Shown here: piece by piece, positions 1 to 8,783 of the stretch | Layout of the letters: every line of letters begins with the position of its first letter | Position numbering within the stretch: the stretch's first letter is position 1 | Assembly (NCBI GenBank): GCA_031281485.1 | Contig: JAITFI010000033.1 | Location: 1-64,000, forward strand | DNA from: Chitinispirillales bacterium | GTDB taxonomy: Bacteria; Fibrobacterota; Chitinivibrionia; Chitinivibrionales; Chitinispirillaceae | DNA: 64,000 bases | Reading direction: 5' to 3' | Made by a program: the position numbers and the translations under genes | The notes under the pieces: generated by a model | What the model saw: the letters and a program-made list of their open reading frames with translations, nothing else | Database searches by the model: none | What the model was told of the DNA's origin: nothing

Positions 1-396
1 GCCGTGGAGACCGCCCCCACCCCCACCCCCGCCGCGCTATTTGAACAACGCCGGCGCTGGGGCTCGGTCACCGTCCACTACGGGGCGCGGCAAATAGCGC
101 TGCTCTCCGCCGTGTTCGCGTTCTACTTGACAATCGCGGCGACCGCCGCCGCCTCGATATTCTCCCCCGCCCGATGGCTACCGCTCTTCTTATCGTTGAT
201 GCTTGTGAAACTGACAGGGGAACTCGCGCTTATGATTCCCGGTACGCGCATCTTCCGCAAAGAACACTTGCGCAAATACATAGTCCCCGCGTCTATAATA
301 CAACTGCCGATGGTGCTAGCCGCTGTGCTCTTTGGGGTGTTTGGGAAATTTGAGTGGAAAGGACTGAGGACGCGGGGGAAAATCAAGGTCAAATAA
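1..396 (+). CDS. C-terminal part of a membrane glycosyltransferase (GT2-like), cut by window start
   Basis: The frame is open at base 1, so this is the C-terminal 131 codons or so of a longer gene; the GTG at position 4 is unlikely to be the start. Two hydrophobic stretches are visible (about residues 30-60 and 90-112 from the GTG), and the protein ends with a FEWKG(L/R) type motif. Many bacterial family 2 glycosyltransferases end in the same way, with C-terminal membrane helices and a final F-x-WKGR. That places the product in the inner membrane and suggests polysaccharide or lipid glycosylation. The catalytic domain is outside the window, so the family call is inferred from the tail only. 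A C-terminal membrane segment of another enzyme is the main alternative. Confidence 0.6.
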   Translation, partial: AVETAPTPTPAALFEQRRRWGSVTVHYGARQIALLSAVFAFYLTIAATAAASIFSPARWLPLFLSLMLVKLTGELALMIPGTRIFRKEHLRKYIVPASIIQLPMVLAAVLFGVFGKFEWKGLRTRGKIKVK

Positions 397-427
397 CGAA
401 TGTATATTTATCCTGACTGGCCATTAA

Positions 428-451
428 GGGCGGCCTCCGTCGAGACCGCCC
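428..451. terminator. Candidate bidirectional hairpin terminator
   Basis: A GC-rich hairpin (GGGCGG-c-CTC-cgtc-GAG-a-CCGCCC) sits between the convergent ends of the glycosyltransferase and the next minus-strand gene. There is no clear T tract, so Rho-dependent or structure-only termination is possible. Confidence 0.4.
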
Positions 452-484
452 GTCAACTCCCCCGTTCCCCCAAACGCCGGACGC

Positions 485-1150
485 CTAACTCGCCACCTTG
501 GCCCCGGACGTCCAACTGTCGAACTCTTTCATCACAGCCGAGTACGTGTCCTTAGAAACCTGCGGCAAATTGTCGAACCCGCCGTACATCTTAGACACAG
601 CGTCGAACCCCGCCTGGACGCCTTTACGCAGGTTTTCTATCGTCTTCTCCGACGCCCCGCTGCCAGCCAGCGCCTTAGCGAACTCCATGATACGGTCAGT
701 CGTCCGCTTCACCCCGTAGTAGCCGTCGTCCGCTATCAACTCCTTAGCCTTAGCCCGCGCCTCGTCGCTCACCATGAAGTCCTTGACGTTGACGCCCCCG
801 CCGCTCGTAACCTTGCCCCCCGCCGACATAGCCCAGAACGCCTGACCCTGCGGACCGCTACTTCCGCCGATAAAGCCCTCCACCGCCCCTTTCATCGAGG
901 CGTAGTGCGCGTTGGCCATGCTCTGAGCCTTCTGCATGCCCGCCTCTTTCGTGTAGGCAGCCCCGCCGGCCCCGGCTTTCCCCTCGGCCTTAGACCCCGC
1001 CGTAAACTGATCCACGACGGCCGCCGCCGCGCTGCTAGACGACCCCGCCTTGCTGACGCTAACGGACGCCGTCTTGATCTTCAAACTCTGGTAATAGGCC
1101 TGCGTAGCCCCCGAACCGGTCGAACCGGTAACTCCTGTGGGTGTACTCAT
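485..1150 (-). CDS. Conserved hypothetical protein, Ala/Gly/Ser-rich N-terminus and conserved C-terminal helical domain
   Basis: A 221-residue protein. The start at 1150 was chosen because AAGGAG lies just upstream of this ATG; the longer open frame to 1246 has no ribosome site. The first half is rich in Ala, Gly and Ser with no signal peptide. The second half (about residues 140-215) carries DGYYGVKRTTDRIMEFAKA and ends in a VMKEFDSW-like stretch. From memory, this resembles a small helical domain (DGYFGVxxTxxRIxxFA...) found in uncharacterised proteins of flagellated or anaerobic bacteria. No catalytic motif is recognised. The gene stands alone between two intergenic spaces. Function unknown. 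Confidence 0.7.
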   Translation of the reverse strand: MSTPTGVTGSTGSGATQAYYQSLKIKTASVSVSKAGSSSSAAAAVVDQFTAGSKAEGKAGAGGAAYTKEAGMQKAQSMANAHYASMKGAVEGFIGGSSGPQGQAFWAMSAGGKVTSGGGVNVKDFMVSDEARAKAKELIADDGYYGVKRTTDRIMEFAKALAGSGASEKTIENLRKGVQAGFDAVSKMYGGFDNLPQVSKDTYSAVMKEFDSWTSGAKVAS

Positions 1151-1367
1151 AAATAAACTCCTTGCGTGTGATTGGTGATACTGCCAAACAGCCGAAAAAC
1201 GTGACGTAGGCGCAAAAACAAGCCGCCATATCATATTTATCGGCATTTCGGTAGGGTATCTTAACCGATTTTTTTAAAAAAAACGCTACCGACCGGTAGT
1301 CTAAACTTTTTCGGGCTAACCTCCCCCCGCCCGTAATATACCGGAACATCGAAACCGTTTCGAGGAG

Positions 1368-2096
1368 TCAATAAAAAATCCACAGCAATACCGGTTTTTC
1401 AGCGCTTTGCAGTTTAGCGTCCAGCCAAGCCATCGTCTTATCGTCTGTAACTGGGCAGCCCTGACTCCAGCCCATAGGCAAATGAAAAGGATATATTTCA
1501 AACGAAGGAACGGGCGTATAGGAATGAAGCACGACAATACGCTCAAAGGCGTTGCTGTTGCCAGCTTCCAAACCGTGCAGTTTATAATGCACGTTGATGC
1601 CCCAGTTACTGTAATCGCGCTCGCCTATTTTATATTTTCCGAGCGAAGTCAGCAAACTCCCTTTTTCGTTGCCGAAAAGAGGCTTGTCCTCCGTGCTTCT
1701 CTTATCGCCCTTTCCGGAACCGTGAGCAACCAAAGCCGCTCTTTCCACCTCCATGTTCTTAAAGTCATAAACGAACATACGATGTTTCCCCGAATGGATT
1801 TTCATGTCGATGAGGACGCAAAAGTCCGTGTTGTAACCATTGGCCTCGCAAAAAGCCAGCGCTTCTTGCGCTCTTTCATCAATTTGCGCGTCACGCGCTT
1901 CCACAAGCATTTCCGCAAATTTTAAACTTCCGTCCGGCCTGGGCCGCGACTCCGTCTTTGCCTGCCGTTTTACCGTTACTTCTTTACCCAAAACAAACGC
2001 GAAATCGCTCAATATATCGTCATAGTTTATTTTATATTTGTTTTCCAACAGAAAAACCGCGGCTATCATCAAAAAAATAAACGCTCTTCTAAGCAT
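1368..2096 (-). CDS. Murein L,D-transpeptidase catalytic domain family protein (YkuD_2-like)
   Basis: About 242 residues with one N-terminal membrane anchor or uncleaved signal (hydrophobic, about residues 4-18). The C-terminal half matches the YkuD_2 family: a conserved His in VLHSYTP and the candidate catalytic Cys in GWSQGCPV. Such enzymes are thought to act on peptidoglycan peptide stems in the periplasm. The start at 2096 is preferred because GAGGG lies nine bases upstream; a longer frame begins at 2132 without a ribosome site. The gene lies just downstream of the RsbW-like kinase gene (stop at 2138) and may be co-transcribed. No obvious decay. Substrate and exact reaction (cross-linking or hydrolysis) cannot be read from the sequence. 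Confidence 0.75.
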   Translation of the reverse strand: MLRRAFIFLMIAAVFLLENKYKINYDDILSDFAFVLGKEVTVKRQAKTESRPRPDGSLKFAEMLVEARDAQIDERAQEALAFCEANGYNTDFCVLIDMKIHSGKHRMFVYDFKNMEVERAALVAHGSGKGDKRSTEDKPLFGNEKGSLLTSLGKYKIGERDYSNWGINVHYKLHGLEAGNSNAFERIVVLHSYTPVPSFEIYPFHLPMGWSQGCPVTDDKTMAWLDAKLQSAEKPVLLWIFY

Positions 2097-2137
2097 ATAA
2101 TATAACCCTCGCATATCCGCCAAATTCCTCATGAAAC

Positions 2138-2557
2138 TTACGCCGTGGCTAAAACCGGCGCCACCTTTTTCCGCAGCGTCAAAACATTCTTTTCCCCAAC
2201 GCGCCTATACTCCACGCTATCCATGAGTTTCTTGACCATAAAGACCCCCAGCCCGCCGATCTCGCGCTTATCCGCGTCGGCCGTGATATCCGGGTCTTTT
2301 TTGTCTATGGGGTTGTATGGCTTACCGCAATCCTCAAACTCAACCACAATCTCGTCGCCGACCGTCACGCGCACCGTGGCGCCGCCGCCCATTTGACCGT
2401 AGGCGTAGCGCGAGATGTTGACGAACACTTCTTCCGCCGCAATCGTCATCTGCGCCTGCTGCTTCATAGTGCAACCGGCCGCCTCCAACCTCTCGGATAT
2501 GAAACGTATAACCATGTTGAGGTTGCCCACCCGCGCGTCAATAGTCAGCTCGTCCAT
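2138..2557 (-). CDS. Anti-sigma regulatory factor, RsbW-like serine kinase (HATPase_c_2)
   Basis: A 139-residue GHKL-fold ATPase. The N box reads AAEEVFVNISRYAY, with the usual Glu and Asn, and the G box is GGLGVFMVKKL. RsbW/SpoIIAB-type proteins bind a sigma factor or another partner and phosphorylate a STAS antagonist. The STAS gene and the matching PP2C phosphatase gene lie upstream on the same strand (4998-5297 and 2854-4992), so the three probably form one partner-switching circuit. A strong ribosome site (AAGGAAGGGGG) precedes the ATG. The 296-base gap separating this gene from the phosphatase is filled by a palindromic repeat element, which may have split an older operon. Confidence 0.88.
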   Translation of the reverse strand: MDELTIDARVGNLNMVIRFISERLEAAGCTMKQQAQMTIAAEEVFVNISRYAYGQMGGGATVRVTVGDEIVVEFEDCGKPYNPIDKKDPDITADADKREIGGLGVFMVKKLMDSVEYRRVGEKNVLTLRKKVAPVLATA

Positions 2558-2621
2558 GGCGATACCCCCTTCCTTTAGTAAGAATACGGCTAACTACCAT
2601 GCCAAAGTCAAAATCTTTTAA

Positions 2622-2816
2622 AATCTTTTTTTTAGACGAAGCCTTCGGCTTCATAGGATATGCGGGGCTAAACCCCGCATATAAAATCAAAATCAAAAGA
2701 TAAAAACGCTGATTTTGACTTTGACTTTGACGTTGACTTTATATGCGGGGTTTAGCCCCGCATATCCTATGAAAGGGCGCGATTTATCGCGCCCTTTCGT
2801 CTAAAAAAGATTTTTA
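2622..2816. repeat. Composite inverted repeat element, copy 1 (full)
   Basis: Two arms face each other. Reading inward from either end, each has an ATCTTTTTTAGAC-like end, a stem-loop, TTCATAGGAT, and an ATGCGGGG/CCCCGCAT stem-loop. The outer stem-loops differ: GAAGCC-TTC-GGCTTC at 2639-2653 on the left and GAAAGGGCGCG...CGCGCCCTTTC at 2772-2799 on the right. The inner palindromes are at 2661-2681 and 2744-2764. The middle (about 2695-2735) is made of TGACTTT-type short repeats. The same architecture recurs at 15575-15740, and a left half near 35591. It is not coding and looks like a MITE- or REP-type element. Confidence 0.85.
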
Positions 2817-2853
2817 TTTTAAAGATTTTGATTTAATGGGTTTAATTCCCAAA

Positions 2854-4992
2854 CTATCTATACTTTAACACTAGCATAGTAATATCGTCCGCCTGTTCCG
2901 CCCCGTCGGCGAATTTTTCTATCTCTTGCTTTATGGCGTCCGTGAACTCCTTTAACGGCAGGCCATTGTATACGTTTACGGCCTCAATTAAGCGCTTCTC
3001 GCCGAATAGGGCGTCTTGGCCGTTTACAGCCTCCGTTATGCCGTCGGTGTAGAGGAAGAGCTCGTCGCCGCTCCGCATCAGCAGTTCGCCCTCCGTGTAG
3101 CGTATGCCCTCCAAGCCGGCCAGCACGAAACCGGGCTTTACGCCGACCTTCGCGCACTTGCCGCCCTTGATCAATATCGGCGGGGTGTGGCCGGCGTTGA
3201 CGTATTGGAATATTCCTATGTCCAAATGCAAGTAACCCATAAACGCGGTGACGAACATCCCGGCTTCATTGCCCTCGCACAATATGCCGTTCACCTGCTC
3301 AAAGACCTCGCCGGGGCCCTTGCCTGACTGCGCGTTGTTCTTGATGAGCGTCTTGGCTATGACCATGAACAACGCCGCCGGAACGCCTTTGCCGGATACG
3401 TCGGCCACTATCACGGCAATGGTATTGTCGTTCACAAAGAAGAAATCGTAGAAGTCGCCGCCGACCTCTTTTGCCGGCTGCATGGAGGCGTAGATATCAA
3501 ACTCTCTGCGATTTGGGAAAGGCGGGAATTTGTTGGGCAACATGCTTGCTTGTATCTTAGTGGCCACGTTTAACTCAGCGCCTATACGCTCCTTCTCGGC
3601 GGTAACCAACTGCAAGTTGCTTATGTAATTCTTGAGCTCACGCGCCATAGTGTTTACGCTGTCGCCCAATTGCTCTATCTCGTCGCCGGTCTTGAGACTG
3701 ATCTGCGTGTCAAGCTCGCCGCTCGCTATACGGGCCAAACCGGCCTCAAGCGTTATTATGGGACGGCTGATCTTCGCCGAGAGCATCCTAGCAAGGTAGA
3801 TAACGGCTGCCGCTACCAACGCGAAACCGGCTATAACCGCGATAATAACGGACACTATGGCGGTGTTCACGGCGTTCAGCGAGTGCCTCGTCATACTCTC
3901 TATGGCGTCGCTGTTCTCCGTGACCGGCCCCATGATGTCCGAGATCGGGCGCATCAGCGCCACGCTCCAACCCGTCACCGGAATAGGCGCGTAGGCCATA
4001 TATAGATCTTTACCGTCGGCATTGACCCTGTCAAAACCGCTCTCCCCGGCAATCATCCTCTTTATCACACTGTTGTACTTGAGGTTGCCCTCCACGTAAG
4101 CGCTCTTCGCCTCAAAGACGCCGTCCGCGCCCTTCTTCATGTCGCTAAGCGCTATGACCATCCCATCCGCGCTCACTACTATAGCTTGGCCGTGCTGACT
4201 TGAGTCTGAGTTGACAATCTTGTTTAAGTCTTCTATAAATACGTCAATCCCGACTACGCCCTTAAAAACGCCGTCAGCCCCCATGAACGGGTGCGAGCAG
4301 GTGACGAGCAACTTGCCGTTTGAGGAGGAGTCGTTGTACGGATCGGTCCAGTAAGTCCTGCAGCTATCCCTGTTTTTTCTGCAAACATCGGCGACCCCCT
4401 TGTACCACTGTTTATCACGCGGTTCAAAGACTTGATTTTGGTCGTCGGAAAAGCGATCGTAGGAGATGATGAAGCCAGATTCCGTGCCGAGATACAAGGA
4501 CTTGGTCAGCGTCACCATGTCGTCGGCGTTGCTCACGAAAGCCGGTTTCACATTGCCGAGAAGCCCCGCCTCGCTCTTGATGCGCGGGTAGTCGGCCGTG
4601 CCGTTCGCGCTCGCCAGCCATATCGCGAGCTTTCCGTTATTCTCAGACTTCGCGTACGGAATGTACAGCGGCGACAGTTTTCCGGCGCTCTTGTATATCT
4701 CGGATACATGCTCGGCGAAATAAACCGCGTCCTTCGCTATGCTGGAAAGGCGCTCGTTTATGAAACGCGACTGCCCCTGCGCCCGATCCAAAAGCCTGCC
4801 GACCGCCTCCTGTTCAAGGACGCGGCTGCTGTTGGCGGTGGCAAACTCGCCCAACTGAGCGCTGGACAGGAGCACGTGGGCGCGCACGCTGTAGAGCCCC
4901 CGGAACGCGACCGCGCAAAACGCGGTGAGAGAGACGATGGATATGCCCACCGCCACGGATAGGATCTTGCGCTCGATGCTTTTCTTCTTCAC
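2854..4992 (-). CDS. SpoIIE-family PP2C phosphatase with periplasmic sensor and HAMP domain
   Basis: A 712-residue membrane sensor phosphatase. Domains in order: membrane segment about 10-32; long extracytoplasmic dCache/PDC-like sensor about 35-365, with phrases such as WYKGVADVC and GVVGIDVFIEDL typical of these sensors; second membrane segment about 376-400; HAMP about 400-455; short coiled linker; PP2C/SpoIIE catalytic domain about 485-712. Metal-binding acidic residues are visible in KEVGGDFYDFF and VADVSGKG. RsbU/RsbP-type enzymes dephosphorylate STAS antagonists. The STAS gene ends five bases upstream, so the two are surely co-translated. The circuit would convert an external ligand signal into release of the RsbW-like kinase's partner. 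The ligand is unknown. Confidence 0.9.
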   Translation of the reverse strand: MKKKSIERKILSVAVGISIVSLTAFCAVAFRGLYSVRAHVLLSSAQLGEFATANSSRVLEQEAVGRLLDRAQGQSRFINERLSSIAKDAVYFAEHVSEIYKSAGKLSPLYIPYAKSENNGKLAIWLASANGTADYPRIKSEAGLLGNVKPAFVSNADDMVTLTKSLYLGTESGFIISYDRFSDDQNQVFEPRDKQWYKGVADVCRKNRDSCRTYWTDPYNDSSSNGKLLVTCSHPFMGADGVFKGVVGIDVFIEDLNKIVNSDSSQHGQAIVVSADGMVIALSDMKKGADGVFEAKSAYVEGNLKYNSVIKRMIAGESGFDRVNADGKDLYMAYAPIPVTGWSVALMRPISDIMGPVTENSDAIESMTRHSLNAVNTAIVSVIIAVIAGFALVAAAVIYLARMLSAKISRPIITLEAGLARIASGELDTQISLKTGDEIEQLGDSVNTMARELKNYISNLQLVTAEKERIGAELNVATKIQASMLPNKFPPFPNRREFDIYASMQPAKEVGGDFYDFFFVNDNTIAVIVADVSGKGVPAALFMVIAKTLIKNNAQSGKGPGEVFEQVNGILCEGNEAGMFVTAFMGYLHLDIGIFQYVNAGHTPPILIKGGKCAKVGVKPGFVLAGLEGIRYTEGELLMRSGDELFLYTDGITEAVNGQDALFGEKRLIEAVNVYNGLPLKEFTDAIKQEIEKFADGAEQADDITMLVLKYR

Positions 4993-4997
4993 AACGC

Positions 4998-5297
4998 CTA
5001 CACGATGTTGAGGATATCCGAAAATCCGGTCATGTCGAAGACCTCCTTTATGTCCTGCGACACATTGCGGAGGGACATGGCCGAGCCTTTCGACTTGGCG
5101 GTTTTCTCCCCAAGGAGCAACACGCGCAAACCGGCCGAAGAGATGTAGGTCAGGGCGGCTAAGTCAAGCTCGACAAGGCTCGCCTCGTCGAAGGCCGGTA
5201 TGAACTCCGCCTGAAACTGCGGCGCGGCGTTGGCGTCAAGCCTGCCGGAGACGACAAACGTCACTTTGCCGCCGCATTGCGATTTTGTGACTTCCAT
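4998..5297 (-). CDS. STAS-domain anti-sigma factor antagonist (RsbV/SpoIIAA-like)
   Basis: A single-domain STAS protein of 99 residues. The expected phosphorylation site lies in YISSAGLRVLL, where the first or second Ser would be modified by the RsbW-like kinase encoded at 2138-2557 and dephosphorylated by the PP2C protein encoded immediately downstream. It has a clear ribosome site (GGGAGG) and is the first gene of the STAS-phosphatase pair. The cognate sigma factor is not in the window, so the output could be a sigma factor or another target such as an enzyme or surface process. Confidence 0.88.
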   Translation of the reverse strand: MEVTKSQCGGKVTFVVSGRLDANAAPQFQAEFIPAFDEASLVELDLAALTYISSAGLRVLLLGEKTAKSKGSAMSLRNVSQDIKEVFDMTGFSDILNIV

Positions 5298-5343
5298 TTG
5301 ATGCCTCCCACATTTGCGGTTTATTGTGTTGACTAATGATTTT

Positions 5344-5934
5344 TCAACGCACGTCGCCTATCTTCAGCCCGCTCTCCTTCATCCGGCGCTTATCGTCGTA
5401 CATCCGCTTGTCGGCGAACTTCATCACCTCGGCAAGCGCGTACTCCCCCACCCCAAAAGCGGTGCCGTGGGCGATTGTGCAGCGTATAGAGCCTCCGCCG
5501 GAGGCGTTAAGTCCGGCAAGCGCCTCCTGCCACTTGGCGACCACGGCGTTCATGCCGTCCTCCGTGCACCCCGGCATCACGGCTACGAACTCGTCCCCGC
5601 CGGTACGGAAGATCCGCACCCCGTCCCCTGTAACGGCGTGGAAACTCTCCGCCGCCCTCTGCAAAAGCAGGTCGCCGGCGTGATGCCCTATGGTGTCGTT
5701 GTGGTGCTTCAGATCGTTCACGTCAAACACGATAAAGCCGATGCTCCCCGGAGGGTGCGCGGTAAGCTCCGCTATTAACTCATGGTACTTGTTGCTCCCC
5801 GGCAACCCGGTGAGCGAGTCGAGCTCCAACTTCTTGAGCAGGCGGCGATAGTAATCCGACATCTCTCGCATCAAAAGCAACGCGCTCTTGCCCTCATCCG
5901 AGAGTTCGCTCAACAGCTCGTCTACTGCGGCCAT
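5344..5934 (-). CDS. GGDEF-domain protein, probable diguanylate cyclase
   Basis: A 196-residue soluble protein. A short helical N-terminus (about 1-50) is followed by a GGDEF domain whose signature reads RTGGDEFV, preceded by DSLTGLPG and FDVNDLKHHND. All core residues for GTP and metal binding appear present, so c-di-GMP synthesis is likely. No sensor or EAL domain is attached. The ATG at 5934 was chosen because AAGGGG lies upstream and it is only four bases past the HU stop codon; a longer frame to 5961 overlaps the HU gene. Co-transcription with the HU-type gene is likely. Confidence 0.85.
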   Translation of the reverse strand: MAAVDELLSELSDEGKSALLLMREMSDYYRRLLKKLELDSLTGLPGSNKYHELIAELTAHPPGSIGFIVFDVNDLKHHNDTIGHHAGDLLLQRAAESFHAVTGDGVRIFRTGGDEFVAVMPGCTEDGMNAVVAKWQEALAGLNASGGGSIRCTIAHGTAFGVGEYALAEVMKFADKRMYDDKRRMKESGLKIGDVR

Positions 5935-5938
5935 GTTC

Positions 5939-6247
5939 CTACCCCTTCTTCTTCTTGGCAAGCGCCTGATTAACCCGCTTCTTCAACTGCAGCGCGGGCT
6001 CGAATATCGGCTTAATCCCGGCCTTAACCTCGATGATCTCATTCGTCCGCGGATTACGCGCGGTACGCGGTTTTTTCTCCCTTATCTTGAAGCGCCCGAA
6101 ACCGCGAATCTCTATGCCGTTACCCTGCACCAGAGAATCGGAGAGCGCCTCCAAAAAACGGTCCAAAACGATCTTCGTGTCCACCTGAGTCAGACCGGTT
6201 CGGATCGCCACCTTTTCCACCAAATTTCTTTTTGTAACGTTGCTCAT
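5939..6247 (-). CDS. HU/IHF-family DNA-binding protein
   Basis: A 102-residue nucleoid protein. It shows the family pattern: an N-terminal helical dimer region, then GFGRFKIREKK and the arm signature PRTARNPRT, whose Pro inserts between base pairs. The arm and the lysine-rich tail suggest a dimeric DNA-bending protein. HU and IHF cannot be separated safely by sequence alone; IHF-like features are the ARNPRT arm and the helical C-terminus. A G-rich ribosome site precedes the ATG. The GGDEF gene follows directly. Confidence 0.92.
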   Translation of the reverse strand: MSNVTKRNLVEKVAIRTGLTQVDTKIVLDRFLEALSDSLVQGNGIEIRGFGRFKIREKKPRTARNPRTNEIIEVKAGIKPIFEPALQLKKRVNQALAKKKKG

Positions 6248-6340
6248 ATTTTCCCCCCGAAAAGAGCTTTTTTACAAACGAATCCCCCATTTGTTATAGG
6301 ATAGTATTGCGCACACGCCGAAATCAAGTTATTCTGATAA

Positions 6341-7156
6341 CTAATTTTTCCCCGCCATCCGCGCCGACTGCGCCGCGGACTCCGCAACCGCCGACATTAC
6401 CGTGCTCTTAAAAGCGGCGCGTTCCAGCGCCTCGAGCCCCTTGACCGTCGTCCCCCCCGGCGACATCACCCTCGAACGCAATACCGAGGGATGATCAGCC
6501 GTAGCCTGCACCATACGAGCCGCGCCGACCACCGTCTGAACCGCCATATCCATAGCCAGTTTGTAAGGCAGCCCCGCGCTGACCCCGCCCTCCGCGAGCG
6601 CCTCAATGAAGCTGTAAGCGAAAGCCGGCCCGCTGCCGGAAAGCCCCGTCACCGCGTCCATCAGCCCCTCGTAAACGTTTACAATCTTCCCGCAGGCGCT
6701 GAATACGTATTCGACAAGTTTAGCGTCGTCAGGCGAACAGTTCTCGCATAGCGAGTACGCGCTCATCCCCTCGCCTATCATCGCCGGGGTATTGGGCATA
6801 ACGCGGCAAACACGGGCTGTGTTCCCCAAGGACACCCGTATCGACTGTATCGATACCCCCGCGGCCACAGAAACAGTGAGAAAATCCAACCCACGCCCCT
6901 TTACCAACGGAGCGACAATATCGCTGAGCAATCCCGAAACATCGGCAGGCTTTACGGAGACAATCAACACATCAGGAGTAAAATTCGCGGACTTCCAATC
7001 GGATGGAGCGACAACCTCCACCCCGTCCCCAAGCCCGCCGAGCGCCCCGGCGGCTTTATCCCAAGCAACAACCCGCACATCACCGCCATAGGCCTTCTTA
7101 AGCCCGCCGATGATGGCCCTACCCATATTACCCGTACCCAAAATCGCTATATTCAT
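6341..7156 (-). CDS. proC: Pyrroline-5-carboxylate reductase
   Basis: A 271-residue NAD(P)H-dependent enzyme for the last step of proline synthesis, reducing 1-pyrroline-5-carboxylate. The Rossmann signature ILGTGNMGRAI is at the N-terminus. The C-terminal dimerisation domain contains the family motifs SGSGPAFAY and SPGGTTVKGL. Length is normal for ProC. A G-rich ribosome site precedes the ATG, and the gene lies 17 bases after rho, so it is probably transcribed with it. Confidence 0.95.
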   Translation of the reverse strand: MNIAILGTGNMGRAIIGGLKKAYGGDVRVVAWDKAAGALGGLGDGVEVVAPSDWKSANFTPDVLIVSVKPADVSGLLSDIVAPLVKGRGLDFLTVSVAAGVSIQSIRVSLGNTARVCRVMPNTPAMIGEGMSAYSLCENCSPDDAKLVEYVFSACGKIVNVYEGLMDAVTGLSGSGPAFAYSFIEALAEGGVSAGLPYKLAMDMAVQTVVGAARMVQATADHPSVLRSRVMSPGGTTVKGLEALERAAFKSTVMSAVAESAAQSARMAGKN

Positions 7157-7173
7157 ACCGCACCCCCCGAATC

Positions 7174-8421
7174 CTAACTCTTCATAATATCCAAAAACTC
7201 CTTATTATTCTTGGTAACGCCCATCTTCTCGTTCATAAACTCCATAGCCTCAATGGGCGACATGGAGGCCATGAACTTCCTGAGTATCCACATCCTGTTA
7301 AGCTCCTCCTGGCTAAGAAGCATCTCCTCCTTCCGCGTTCCGCTCTTAAACGGATCAATGGCCGGAAAGACGCGCCGCTCGGCAATCTTCCTATCCAGCA
7401 CCAACTCCATATTGCCGGTACCCTTGAACTCCTCGAAGATCACCTCGTCCATACGGCTACCGGTCTCTATGAGCGCCGTGGCGATAATGGTGAGGGATCC
7501 GCCGTTATCAATGTTGCGGGCCGCGCCGAAGAAGCGCTTGGGCTTGTAGAGCGCCTGCGAGTCCACACCGCCCGACAAGACGCGCCCCGAGTGCGGCGCC
7601 ACCGTATTGTGGGCGCGGGCCAGACGCGTGATGCTGTCTAAAAGGATCACCACGTCGCGGTTGTGCTCGACCAAGCGCTTCGCCCGCTCAATCGCCATCT
7701 CCGCCACGACCACGTGCCGGTCGGCGGGTTCGTCGAAAGTCGAACTTATGATCTCGGCGTTGACGCTGCGCTGCATATCGGTGACCTCCTCCGGACGCTC
7801 GTCTATGAGCAGTACTATGAGGTGCACCTCCTTGTGGTTAGCCAAAATGGCGTTCGCCAGATTTTTGAGCAAAACGGTCTTGCCGGTACGCGGCGGCGCC
7901 ACTATGAGGCCGCGCTGCCCCTTGCCGATGGGGGCCATCAGGTTGATGATGCGGGTGGCGGTCTCCTTCGGGTTGTACTCGAGATCGAACTTTTTGTCTG
8001 GGAAGAGCGGGGTAAGGTCGTCGAAATTTATCTTGCGCTTGCACTCCTCCGGGTCTTCGTAGTTGATCATCTCGACCCTGAGCAACGCGAAGTAGCGCTC
8101 CGAGTCCTTGGGCGGCCTGACCTGCCCGGAGACCGTGTCCCCGGTCTTCAGGTAGAACCTCTTGATCTGCGACGGCGAGACGTATATGTCGTCGGGACCG
8201 CTGAGGTAGCTGTTTGACGGCGAACGGAGGAACCCAAAGCCGTCCGGCATGATTTCTAGCACGCCCTCCGCGAACATCTGCCCGTTCTGCGTGGCCTGAG
8301 ACTGCAGTATCTTAAAAATAAGCTCCTGCCGGCGCAAACTGCGGCTCTCGCCCACGCCCTGTGTTTCGGCCAACGCGTAAAGGTCGGCCATCGACATCGA
8401 CTTCAAATCTACAACATTCAT
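7174..8421 (-). CDS. rho: Transcription termination factor Rho
   Basis: A 415-residue hexameric RNA helicase that ends Rho-dependent transcripts. Domains: Rho N-terminal helical bundle (about 5-45), cold-shock RNA-binding domain (about 48-120, [13 protein letters not shown]), then the RecA-like ATPase with P-loop [11 protein letters not shown], the [10 protein letters not shown] segment, and the conserved ITRLARAHN and [20 protein letters not shown] region. Length is close to the E. coli protein (419). It is the first gene of a rho-proC run and is transcribed away from the DRTGG gene. Confidence 0.96.
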   Translation of the reverse strand: MNVVDLKSMSMADLYALAETQGVGESRSLRRQELIFKILQSQATQNGQMFAEGVLEIMPDGFGFLRSPSNSYLSGPDDIYVSPSQIKRFYLKTGDTVSGQVRPPKDSERYFALLRVEMINYEDPEECKRKINFDDLTPLFPDKKFDLEYNPKETATRIINLMAPIGKGQRGLIVAPPRTGKTVLLKNLANAILANHKEVHLIVLLIDERPEEVTDMQRSVNAEIISSTFDEPADRHVVVAEMAIERAKRLVEHNRDVVILLDSITRLARAHNTVAPHSGRVLSGGVDSQALYKPKRFFGAARNIDNGGSLTIIATALIETGSRMDEVIFEEFKGTGNMELVLDRKIAERRVFPAIDPFKSGTRKEEMLLSQEELNRMWILRKFMASMSPIEAMEFMNEKMGVTKNNKEFLDIMKS

Positions 8422-8783
8422 TAATACACCCCAGACAAAAAGGTTTTATGGTATTATGGACAACAACGAATCAACGTCAAAATTGGGCGAGGGGTTCGCT
8501 ACCCTGCCGAAAAAGCTCTAAACTACCCGGGTTTTGGTACATTCTACTCCGGAATAGGCGCCAAGCAAAGCAACTCCGCGCCGTGAGACCCAATAAAGGT
8601 GGCCATAAATGGCAGTTATGATGGCTCGTAACGACTTTCAATATAAAAAATACGTTAATGGCAAGCGCGTGTCAAGATTTTTGTTATTTTTTTTTATTTT
8701 GATTTCAACGACGGGGATAAAGTATATTTATAATCGCTATGCGACACTGAATGACGTAACTCTTAGCACAGAGGTGATTAACA
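8422..8783. other. Divergent intergenic region with a possible structured RNA
   Basis: This 362-base gap must hold the promoters of rho (minus) and the DRTGG gene (plus). A segment at 8482-8594 is bounded by ATTGGG and CCCAAT, which can pair, and contains GGCGC...GCGCC and AGGG...CCCT hairpins inside. It does not match 4.5S, 6S, tmRNA, RNase P or a common riboswitch by eye. The part from about 8660 to 8780 is AT-rich. No protein gene is supported. Confidence 0.3.
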
